Assembly: GCA_021604925.1 (NCBI GenBank)
Contig: BQJX01000202.1
Location: 1-5,978 of the forward strand
DNA length: 5,978 nt
Direction of reading: 5' to 3'
Source: Gemmatimonadota bacterium
Lineage (GTDB): Bacteria > ARS69
The position numbers and the translations under genes were made by a program. Position 1 is the stretch's first letter. Every line of letters begins with the position of its first letter. Shown in pieces: positions 1 to 5,776 of the stretch. Under the pieces are notes generated by a model, which did no database searches, was not told the origin of the DNA, and saw only the letters and a list, made by a program, of their open reading frames with translations.

Positions 1-1367
1 CCGGACGGATCCACGGCGGGAGTACCGGCGTCGACCGGTTCGTACCAGTCGGCGCACCACTCCCACACGTTGCCATGCATGTCGTGGAAGCCCCACGCGT
101 TGGGGGCCCGCGTTTCGATCGCATGAGGTCGACCACCGGCGTTCGTGGAGAACCACGCGTAGTCCTCAAGTCCGGCGGGATCGTTGCCATGGGCGTAGAG
201 GGACGCGGTTCCCGCTCGACTCGCGTACTCCCACTCGGCTTCGGTCGGGAGCCGCATCTCTCTTCCCGTGGCCCGGGACAACCAGTCGCAGAACGCGCTG
301 GCATCGTGCCAGCTCACCAGCACCACCGGCTCGTCCGGTTGGATCTCGCGTCCCGGACGTCGCCAGCACGCGCCGGGAATCCGCTGGAACTGTTCGTCGA
401 TCCACAGCAGACCCGAGCCCTCGAGCTCGGCCGTGGTCACGTAGGCTTCCTGATCCACAAAGACCTGGAACTGGGCGTTGGTGACCTCGGAGCGACCCAT
501 CCAGTAGTCCGTTGTGATCTCGGTGGGGCGCTGAGGATGCTCGATCTGCCGGATCATTCCCTCTTCGAACCCCAACAGGGTTTCCGCGTCTCGCGCGTTC
601 ACGGGCGAACCCATGCCGAATGCGCCCGCGCTCACCCGGAGCAGGTGAAGAGGCGTGCCCTCGACCAGCTCGACCACGGCGGCTCCCTCGCTCTCCGCCC
701 AGGCCAGATGGAGCGGTGCATCCGCGACTCGGCGGGCAGGGCCCCGGGTTCCATGTTCGAGAGAATCCGAGCGAAAGGCGACGGTCACCTGATCATCCGG
801 GCGGGCCAGATCCGCGGCCTGCAGGAAGTCGCGGTCCGACGTGGGGTAGAGATTGTGAAAGCGCCCTTGGTCTGCCGCGTAGGTCCGAAGGTATCCGGGG
901 GACACAGCTCGCACCTGGAGCTGCGAGCCGTCGTCGAAGACATAGGTTCCGGTGAACCGCTCCAGGCTCTCCATCGACATCCGATGCATGGGGACCAGGT
1001 GAAGGGGAAACGTGGGCTCCGCTTCGTCCTTTGGGGAGAAGGTGCCGTTGAGTTCGTTGTCATCGACTCTGGCGTCCAATGCATACGAGGTTCCGTCTGC
1101 CGGCAGTATCATCCGAACGCGGTCTTCCGTGTACGCTTCGATCGCCACCGGCGCCGGTTCGCCATCCGCGAAGTAGAGCGTTCCCGTGGAGGGTTCGGCC
1201 CCCGAATCGATCTGCGCCACGAAGAAGAAGTAGCGGTTCGGAAGTTCGATGCCCCCGACCCAGGTGTGACCCATCGGATCGGCCCGGACGTCTCCGCTCG
1301 TCGCCGCGGCGATCAGTGCGAGGATCCGCAGGAAGACGGCCAAGGGATTGCGTTGGTTCCTGGTCAT
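1..1367 (-). CDS. Exported formylglycine-generating-enzyme (FGE/SUMF1) domain protein, C-terminus outside window
   Basis: The frame is open from ATG 1367 to the window edge (455 codons seen). Residues 1-29 look like a Sec signal peptide (hydrophobic AVFLRILALIAAA, likely cut after VRA), so the protein acts outside the cytoplasm. Residues 32-127 are beta-rich and resemble the N-terminal barrel of secreted serine hydrolases. Residues 133-200 (LERFTGTYVFDDG ... LYPTSDRDFL) resemble a DUF3471-like tail. From about 245 the FGE-sulfatase fold is clear: FGMGS, YWMGRSEVTNAQF, VVLVSWHDASAFCDWL, RLPTEAEWEYASRAG and NAWGFHDMHGNVWEWCADWY. Known family roles include sulfatase Cys-to-formylglycine oxidation, but many relatives do other chemistry. 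The two catalytic cysteines of true FGEs lie further C-terminal, outside the window, so activity cannot be judged. AAGGAGAGG precedes the ATG, and the start overlaps the TetR stop (ATGA), implying translational coupling. Family call certain; substrate unknown. Confidence 0.93.
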   Translation of the reverse strand, partial: MTRNQRNPLAVFLRILALIAAATSGDVRADPMGHTWVGGIELPNRYFFFVAQIDSGAEPSTGTLYFADGEPAPVAIEAYTEDRVRMILPADGTSYALDARVDDNELNGTFSPKDEAEPTFPLHLVPMHRMSMESLERFTGTYVFDDGSQLQVRAVSPGYLRTYAADQGRFHNLYPTSDRDFLQAADLARPDDQVTVAFRSDSLEHGTRGPARRVADAPLHLAWAESEGAAVVELVEGTPLHLLRVSAGAFGMGSPVNARDAETLLGFEEGMIRQIEHPQRPTEITTDYWMGRSEVTNAQFQVFVDQEAYVTTAELEGSGLLWIDEQFQRIPGACWRRPGREIQPDEPVVLVSWHDASAFCDWLSRATGREMRLPTEAEWEYASRAGTASLYAHGNDPAGLEDYAWFSTNAGGRPHAIETRAPNAWGFHDMHGNVWEWCADWYEPVDAGTPAVDPS

Positions 1368-2020
1368 GACCTCTCCTTGGGGTTTGGGACCTGCAGGAAA
1401 CTGACAAACACACGAGCGAGTTCGTTGGCGAGCGCCCGATCGTCAAGTTGGAGAGAGCGCGCCTGGGGAGCATCCGCAAAGAGGATCTTGTCGCGACAGG
1501 TGGCGGCAACCACGAAGAGGCCAAACCGAACGGCGGCATCCGGATCCGGATGGGTGATCTCGGTACGGCAGGCCAGGAAGACGTCGGCGAGGCGATCGTA
1601 GAACGTGGCCCGCTGAGTGTGCTGTTCCTCGGTGACCGCGTTCGAGCGGCTTCGGGCGTGAAGCGCCACGGTTCTCATCAGCCCTTGATTCCGACGGTAG
1701 AGGAGCACTCCCACGCGGATGATCCGGGTGGAGCGCTCCAGCAGGGAGACCCCGTTCCAGCGCTCAGGATCCAGGAACGCCTGCGAGTCCCGGTCGAGAC
1801 GCTCGCCGTATCGGGCGTACACCAGGGGGACGATCGCTTCCTTCGACTCGAACAGATGGTAGAAGGACCCTACGGAAGCGCCGGCCTCCGAGACGATGTC
1901 ACCCACGGAGACGTCCTCGAAGCGTCGTTGTTGCAGGAGACGCTCGGTGGCGTCGATGAGCCGGTCGCGGGTTCGGCGGGCTCTCGCCTGCGTTGGGGAG
2001 CGAACGGCATGCTCGGGCAT
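1364..2020 (-). CDS. TetR/AcrR-family transcriptional regulator
   Basis: A 218-residue protein, normal TetR length. Residues 15-62 form the DNA-binding head: TRDRLIDATERLLQ, then FEDVSVGDIVSEAGASVGSFYHLFESKEAI, which matches the TetR helix-turn-helix with its G-S-F-Y-H-F-x-S-K-E signature. The remainder is a helical ligand-binding and dimerisation domain too diverged to predict the effector. I chose ATG 2020 (MPEHAV) over the longer frame to 2110. GAGGTG lies 4 nt upstream of 2020, and a 2110 start would put the promoter and operator inside the coding sequence. The gene is first in an operon with the FGE-domain gene, overlapping it by 4 nt (ATGA). A perfect palindrome over its own -10 and start site indicates autorepression. 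Family call is secure; target genes beyond its own operon and the divergent pseudogene are inference. Confidence 0.95.
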   Translation of the reverse strand: MPEHAVRSPTQARARRTRDRLIDATERLLQQRRFEDVSVGDIVSEAGASVGSFYHLFESKEAIVPLVYARYGERLDRDSQAFLDPERWNGVSLLERSTRIIRVGVLLYRRNQGLMRTVALHARSRSNAVTEEQHTQRATFYDRLADVFLACRTEITHPDPDAAVRFGLFVVAATCRDKILFADAPQARSLQLDDRALANELARVFVSFLQVPNPKERS

Positions 2021-2032
2021 CGGACACCTCAA

Positions 2033-2051
2033 AATAGAATCAGATTCTATT
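2033..2051. promoter_or_regulatory. Palindromic operator, probable TetR-regulator binding site
   Basis: AATAGAATCAGATTCTATT is a perfect inverted repeat: two 9-bp arms around one central A at 2042. It lies 12 bp upstream of the regulator's ATG and overlaps the minus-strand -10 and probable transcription start, so a bound dimer would block RNA polymerase. Its AT-rich arms stand out from the GC-rich surroundings. Size, symmetry and position fit a TetR-family operator. It is not the classical tetO sequence. Binding itself is inferred. Confidence 0.85.
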
Positions 2052-2077
2052 ATGGGAATCGTGCCGCTGATTGTCAA
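2049..2077 (-). promoter_or_regulatory. Sigma-70 promoter of the TetR-FGE operon
   Basis: Read on the minus strand, a perfect TTGACA (-35, 2077-2072) is followed by exactly 17 bp and CATAAT (-10, 2054-2049, 5 of 6 matches to consensus). Transcription should begin near 2042, giving a leader of roughly 22 nt that carries GAGGTG ahead of ATG 2020. This is the strongest promoter match in the window, and its -10 shares three bases with the operator. Confidence 0.8.
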
Positions 2078-2335
2078 GCGAGGGCCGGTCCTGGGGCCTG
2101 AGCGGGACAAGGCAAGCGCGCAGGCGTTCTACGACCCCATGTTCAATCAGTGCCGGCCGCGCGAAGCGATCGAGCGGTACGTGGGTGACGTGTACATCCA
2201 GCACAACCCGCATGTGGGGGACGGCAAGGAAGCGTTCATCGACTACTTCGAACGCATGAAGACCGAGTACCCCGGGAAGAAGGTCCACTTCAGGTCATCC
2301 CCGGAGAATCGAAGAACGACAACGGTCTGTTCTAG
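2052..2335 (+). pseudogene. SnoaL/NTF2-like (COG4922-type) gene, internally deleted and frameshifted
   Basis: From ATG 2052 the frame reads a typical SnoaL-like N-terminal two thirds: ERDKASAQAFYDPMFNQ, AIERYVGDVYIQHNPHV, then GKEAFIDYFERMKTEYPGKK, ending VHF at about 2291. Past that point the frame gives nonsense. A different frame (2288-2335) gives LQVIPGESKNDNGLF and a TAG stop, which matches the C-terminal end seen in COG4922 proteins (…LQ-x-IP-x-x-S-x-N-x-N-x-x-F). The intervening 45 or so residues, which in relatives hold the VVLH and EHWD-type strands, are absent. The gene has therefore suffered an internal deletion and cannot make a complete fold. The true start is uncertain: ATG 2052 overlaps the divergent -10, has no clear ribosome site, and gives about 15 residues more than relatives have. 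Relatives are small alpha+beta-barrel proteins annotated as aldol-condensation-like enzymes, with poorly established function. Confidence 0.82.
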
Positions 2336-2383
2336 ACGCGAGCGTGCGGAGCCACCCTGGGGCGCGATCCCGAACTCATGCCT

Positions 2384-4603
2384 TCACCGAACGTGCACGG
2401 CCCTTTGCGAAGCCGTTCCGTCCCCGGTTTCCAGACGAAGGAAGTAGACGCCCGGCGCAGCTCGCACCCCGACCTGATCCCGGCCGTCCCAGCGGACCGC
2501 GTGCGATCCGGACGGCTTGGTCTCCCGGGCCACCCGCTTCACGAGGCGCCCGCGGATGTCCACCACGTCCACGCGGACGACTCCGCTCGCCCGGGTGGAG
2601 AAGCGGATCGAGAGGTCGTCGCGGAACGGGTTCGGTTGCACTGACATGCGCAGCCCGGACGGCACCGCCACGGTGGACGTTGCCTGCGCGCCGCACTGCA
2701 GCGGAGCCACGAACGACGAGGGGAACAGACCCAAGGCACCGTTGATCCCGAGCACGGTTTCCGTCCGTCCGGGCTCCGGCGCCGAGAACTCCGTGACCCG
2801 CACCGGGGCGAAGGGATCCGACACGTCCACGACCTGGATGGTGTGTTGCGTGGGTACGTAGACGAACGAATCTTCCGCGTGGAGACCCCGCAGTCCCCAC
2901 GAGGACGTGTATGCGGAGAGGTCCAGGGAGGATGCGATGGTGGGGACCGTCGGGTCGCTCACGTGCACCACGGTCAAGATGCCCGATCCACCCGCCAGAT
3001 AGGCCCAGTCGTCTTTCAACGCGATGTGTCGTGACCCGCCCGGGACCGGCACGAACCCGATCGAGGCCGCGGCGGCCGGGACCGACACATCGAACACTTC
3101 CAGGCCGCTCCCGCTCGCGTAGGCCAGCCCGCCCCGGATCTCGAAACGATTGAGGAGTCCCCCGGTGGCGATCGCGCTGGACGTCAGGGCGAAGTGGCTC
3201 GTGACGTCCCAGCCCACGAGGGCAATGGACTCGGAGACCACCCACGCGGTGCCGTCCACCACCTGGGCATTCGCGTTCGGCTTGGGGGTCGTCGTGCGAA
3301 TGCCGGTCCAGACGGGGTTTGCGGGATCGGACACGTCCACGCGCTCCATCAAGAAGACGGGGCCGCCCAGCCCTGGATCATACACTGCCGTGAGGACGGC
3401 CGTTTCGCCGTCCGTACCGATCGACGAGTAGCTGAAGTCCGCGAACCCGTAGCCGGCGTACGCGCCCACGAGACTCGCCAGCGGACTCTCGCTCACGTCC
3501 CAGATCTCGAATCCCGCACCGCCCACCAGACCGAAGAGGTGGTTCCCGTGCAGCTGGGCATCGTTGAGGCGCGCTCCGTCCATGTAGCGCCCCAGGGACG
3601 GTGTGGTCTCCACGTCGGCCACGTCGATCGTGGCGAGAACGCCGGTCCCGCCGACGCCCGTGAACACGCCGATCGCCGCGCGGCTTTCGTCCAGGGGGAC
3701 CACGTCGCGCCCCATCCCGACCGGCGCGTACCCCAGGTAGCTCGGGTTGGTCGGATCCGAGATGTCCACCACCATCGCCTGGGCGAGGGTGCCCGCGACC
3801 ACGGCCACATCCCCGACCACCGCGACCCACGTGGCGTCTTCCGGCAGCACCAGCGCACCCACCTCGAACGGAGCGGCGGGGTTGGAGACGTCCATGATCC
3901 GAAGTCCGGACTCGCCGGACGCGACGTACGCCAGTGTTCCCTCCAGAAAGAGATCGGAGGCGACGCCGGTGGTCGGTGCCAGGCCGAGAAGCTGCGGACT
4001 CAGCGGGTCCGTGAGATCGGCGATGGCCAGTCCGGATCCCGTGGCCAGGTAGACGAGGTCGTCCTGCGCCAGGATCTTGGCGGCGTAGCCATCGAGTCCG
4101 GAGGTCCAGGTGGTCACGATGGACGGAACGTTCGGATCGGAGATGTCGAAGACGCGCACGACCCCGTTGCCCTGGGCGAGCGAGACGTACGCGTGCGAAC
4201 CGGCCACCGCCACGTCCTGTGCCCACGGCGCGATGGCATTCGCGAGGAGTACGGGAGTCTCCGGAACCGTCACGTCGATGACGTGAAGTCCGCCGCTCCC
4301 GGCGGTGACGAAAGCCAGCGAGCCGGCCACATGCACACCGGTCGGGACGCCGCCCGTATTCACGCCGCCGACCTCGGCGAAGACTCCCGCGCTCGACTCC
4401 TGATAGATGTGCAGACCGTTGTACGTGGCGGCGTAGAGAAGCCCGCCGACGAGTTGAAGATCTTCCGGGGAGTGGTTCACGGGCGAACTGGTGCGGGGGA
4501 TGCCGTAGAGCGTGTGATCCACACAGGAGGTGGACGCGGACGTGGATCCGGATGCGGAGAGAACGCACGCTGCGGCGATCGTGAAGAGGAGAGTGGCTCT
4601 CAT
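2384..4603 (-). CDS. Secreted LVIVD-repeat beta-propeller-like protein with FlgD/type-9-like C-terminal Ig domain
   Basis: A 739-residue protein. Residues 1-24 are a signal peptide (LLFTIAAACVLSASG, cut near SAS-TS). Residues 64 to about 600 hold roughly 12-13 units, each ending in a strand-turn signature: LHVIDVTVPETP (106), VRVFDISDPNVP (149), LAIADLTDPLSP (192), LRIMDVSNPAAP (234), MVVDISDPTNP (277), FEIWDVSESP (365), RVDVSDPANP (421), LEVFDVSVPA (501) and VVDVSDPFAP (591). The early spacing is 42-43 residues. This is the LVIVD repeat, thought to fold as propeller blades. Residues 653-739 (QPNPFRDDLSIRF … VVDIRGRLVKRV … GVYFLRLETGDG … AVHVR) form a FlgD-like Ig module of the kind used as a C-terminal secretion or anchoring tail. 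GGGAGGTG lies 6 nt before ATG 4603. The role is probably an extracellular or surface binding scaffold; no catalytic motif is seen. It converges on the SnoaL pseudogene, leaving 48 bp between them. Confidence 0.93.
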   Translation of the reverse strand: MRATLLFTIAAACVLSASGSTSASTSCVDHTLYGIPRTSSPVNHSPEDLQLVGGLLYAATYNGLHIYQESSAGVFAEVGGVNTGGVPTGVHVAGSLAFVTAGSGGLHVIDVTVPETPVLLANAIAPWAQDVAVAGSHAYVSLAQGNGVVRVFDISDPNVPSIVTTWTSGLDGYAAKILAQDDLVYLATGSGLAIADLTDPLSPQLLGLAPTTGVASDLFLEGTLAYVASGESGLRIMDVSNPAAPFEVGALVLPEDATWVAVVGDVAVVAGTLAQAMVVDISDPTNPSYLGYAPVGMGRDVVPLDESRAAIGVFTGVGGTGVLATIDVADVETTPSLGRYMDGARLNDAQLHGNHLFGLVGGAGFEIWDVSESPLASLVGAYAGYGFADFSYSSIGTDGETAVLTAVYDPGLGGPVFLMERVDVSDPANPVWTGIRTTTPKPNANAQVVDGTAWVVSESIALVGWDVTSHFALTSSAIATGGLLNRFEIRGGLAYASGSGLEVFDVSVPAAAASIGFVPVPGGSRHIALKDDWAYLAGGSGILTVVHVSDPTVPTIASSLDLSAYTSSWGLRGLHAEDSFVYVPTQHTIQVVDVSDPFAPVRVTEFSAPEPGRTETVLGINGALGLFPSSFVAPLQCGAQATSTVAVPSGLRMSVQPNPFRDDLSIRFSTRASGVVRVDVVDIRGRLVKRVARETKPSGSHAVRWDGRDQVGVRAAPGVYFLRLETGDGTASQRAVHVR

Positions 4604-4652
4604 TCGGGCACCTCCCGGGTCGCTCCGAAAGCTCCTAGGCAGCTCCTGAGCA

Positions 4653-4682
4653 ACTCTACCCCAGCCAACTCGTGCGGTTCAA
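4653..4682 (-). promoter_or_regulatory. Weak candidate promoter for the LVIVD-repeat gene
   Basis: On the minus strand, TTGAAC (4682-4677) and TAGAGT (4658-4653, 4 of 6 to consensus) are separated by 18 bp, upstream of the ATG at 4603. The match is modest and the gene could instead be co-transcribed with the small ORF that ends at 4693. No factor-independent terminator is visible in the 89-bp gap. Confidence 0.3.
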
Positions 4683-4692
4683 GGACCGGTCT

Positions 4693-4947
4693 CTAGTCCC
4701 CGATCAGCCGCACGATCGTGTCGTGGAAGTTCGACTCGTTCACCTGCAGGACTTCGTCGAGGTTCGCGAAAAAGTGCTCACCCTCCGGACCGGAATAGAC
4801 GAGCTTCAGCGCCGCATCGAAACGTCGGGCCATCTCCTCTCGGAAGCGGTCTGCCATCTCCGGCAGTCTCACGCCTCCCCACGTACCCCCGTAGTGGATC
4901 GCCATCCCCTCTCGAAAGGGCCGGTACAGGTTGTCGGTGTTGTCCAT
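4693..4947 (-). CDS. Small hypothetical protein (84 aa)
   Basis: I do not recognise this protein. It has no signal peptide or membrane segment and is rich in charged residues, suggesting a small soluble helical protein: LPEMADRFREEMARRFDAALKLVY, then HFFANLDEVLQVNESNFHDTIVRLIGD. An in-frame TGA sits just 9 nt upstream of ATG 4947, so the gene cannot extend further without a frameshift. GAGGG directly abuts the ATG, which is too close for a good ribosome site. The internal ATG at residue 15 (4905) has GAGAGG similarly close. It lies 89 bp upstream of the LVIVD-repeat gene on the same strand and might share its transcript. The protein composition looks natural rather than like an antisense shadow, and no competing gene covers this stretch. 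It could also be the C-terminal remnant of a longer gene. Confidence 0.5.
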   Translation of the reverse strand: MDNTDNLYRPFREGMAIHYGGTWGGVRLPEMADRFREEMARRFDAALKLVYSGPEGEHFFANLDEVLQVNESNFHDTIVRLIGD

Positions 4948-5118
4948 CCCTCGGAATCACCGACAACGAAGGTACGATCTCAGAATCGACGGCGGATCGA
5001 ACGCGTTCGACCGACGCAAGGGACGATGGCCTTCTGGAGGATGGGAGGCGTGCGAAGGACTAAGAGTGTGATCTCGACCGGCCCGGTCTGGTAGGCTGGC
5101 GGCCGAGGAGGTTCCGCC
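4948..5118. other. Divergent intergenic region with a 14-bp palindrome
   Basis: This 171-bp gap separates the leftward small ORF from the rightward secreted-protein run and should contain promoters for both. TCGAACGCGTTCGA at 4997-5010 is a perfect palindrome and the most symmetric site in the gap. No convincing -35/-10 pair was found on either strand. The best plus-strand -10 is TAGGCT at 5092, which is poor. Confidence 0.35.
5098..5118 (+). promoter_or_regulatory. Strong Shine-Dalgarno of the 203-aa gene, framed by an inverted repeat
   Basis: GAGGAGG (5105-5111) lies 7 nt before ATG 5119 and fixes that start over the internal ATG at codon 10. GGCGG (5098-5102) and CCGCC (5114-5118) could pair as a 5-bp GC stem with the ribosome site in an 11-nt loop, abutting the start codon. 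The ribosome site is clear; any regulatory role of the stem is speculation. Confidence 0.6.
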
Positions 5119-5730
5119 ATGAATACAGAGAGGGGTCGATCCACGATGACCTGGAAACGTTGCGGCCGTGACCTGTTGGGCGTCATCGTCGCGCTGTTCG
5201 CAGTCTCGTCAACCCGGGCGCAGGACGTCTGCCTGGTGCCGTCGGAGGGAAACACCGACGTCATTACAATGGACTGCTTGGCAACCCCGCAATCCCACGC
5301 GTCGGCCGTCACGGGATATTCGGCGCTTGGATTGCCGTGTCAGGTGGGGTTTTGCGGAAAGGGCCCGGACTATTCGTATGGCTGGATGGTGAGTTCGAGT
5401 GCAACCGACCCGGGGTTGAACACAGGGGAGCTCCCGGACGGTTTGGCGAGTCTCCATCTCTGGCTCGATTGCACCACGAACGACGGCATGACGACCATCG
5501 ACTTCGATGTTCAGGTGAGCGGCGCCGAGTACCTGGCCTTGAACCTGAACCCCGCCTTGGGGACACCTCTGGACGCGGGCACCAAGGAAGAGCTGCGACT
5601 GACGTTTGGTGGCTGTCCGCAGGGCCCGATTCGCGTGGCCGAAATGGTGCTGCAGATCGAGTCTCCGACGAGCGTGGAGGACGGCAGGGAGCGGTCGACT
5701 TGGGGAGCGGTGAGATCGCTCTACCGGTGA
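5119..5730 (+). CDS. Small secreted protein with YGW...LWL motif, function unknown
   Basis: A 203-residue protein that I cannot assign to a named family. Residues 1-35 are a signal peptide with a long basic N-region (MNTERGRSTMTWKRCGR), a hydrophobic core LLGVIVALFAV and a likely cut at TRA-QD. The mature part has six cysteines (38, 53, 74, 79, 118, 166), which fits an extracytoplasmic, possibly disulfide-bonded protein. Recognisable blocks are CLVPSEGNTDVITMDC (38-53), GYSALGLPC (66-74), YGWMVSSSATDPGLNTG (87-103), LHLWLDC (112-118) and GGCPQGPIRVAE (164-175), then a short tail TWGAVRSLYR. The next ORF repeats the YGW-to-LWL block. GAGGAGG 7 nt upstream supports start 5119. No enzyme motif is visible. 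It is probably a structural or surface protein of a lineage-specific paralogous group. The coding call is strong, the function unknown. Confidence 0.85.
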   Translation: MNTERGRSTMTWKRCGRDLLGVIVALFAVSSTRAQDVCLVPSEGNTDVITMDCLATPQSHASAVTGYSALGLPCQVGFCGKGPDYSYGWMVSSSATDPGLNTGELPDGLASLHLWLDCTTNDGMTTIDFDVQVSGAEYLALNLNPALGTPLDAGTKEELRLTFGGCPQGPIRVAEMVLQIESPTSVEDGRERSTWGAVRSLYR

Positions 5731-5776
5731 ACGCCGCCGCGCGCCGCGCCTCCTCCGACGCAGGAGGGACCTGCCG

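Noticed and set aside
75..1601. A 508-codon open frame on the plus strand opposite the FGE-domain and TetR genes
   Set aside because: The opposite strand encodes clear FGE and TetR motifs. The plus-strand product is Arg/Gly/His-rich with no domain and is a typical antisense shadow in GC-rich DNA.
2021..2110. N-terminal extension of the TetR regulator to ATG 2110
   Set aside because: It would place the promoter and operator inside the gene. The extra 30 residues have no TetR character, and a ribosome site is present at 2020.
3378..4568. A 396-codon minus-strand frame overlapping the LVIVD-repeat gene
   Set aside because: Same strand but another frame of a well-supported gene; the product is dominated by Arg and Gly, as expected for an off-frame reading.
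4629..4651. Direct repeat of AGCTCCT before the LVIVD-repeat gene
   Set aside because: Only two 7-base copies 11 bp apart, with no third copy or symmetry; too short to call a regulatory repeat.
3194..4696. A 500-codon open frame on the plus strand opposite the LVIVD-repeat gene
   Set aside because: Its repeated HVHDP/DVHD-like strings are just the reverse complement of the LVIVD signatures, and there is no ribosome site or signal peptide.
4998..5009. LexA/SOS-box reading of CGAACGCGTTCG
   Set aside because: The Gram-positive/actinobacterial SOS box has CGAAC and GTTCG separated by four bases; here the separation is two, and no DNA-repair gene is adjacent.
5076..5088. GACCG-GCC-CGGTC hairpin as a terminator
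   Set aside because: Only a 5-bp stem with no following T-run on either strand, and it sits upstream of a gene rather than after one.
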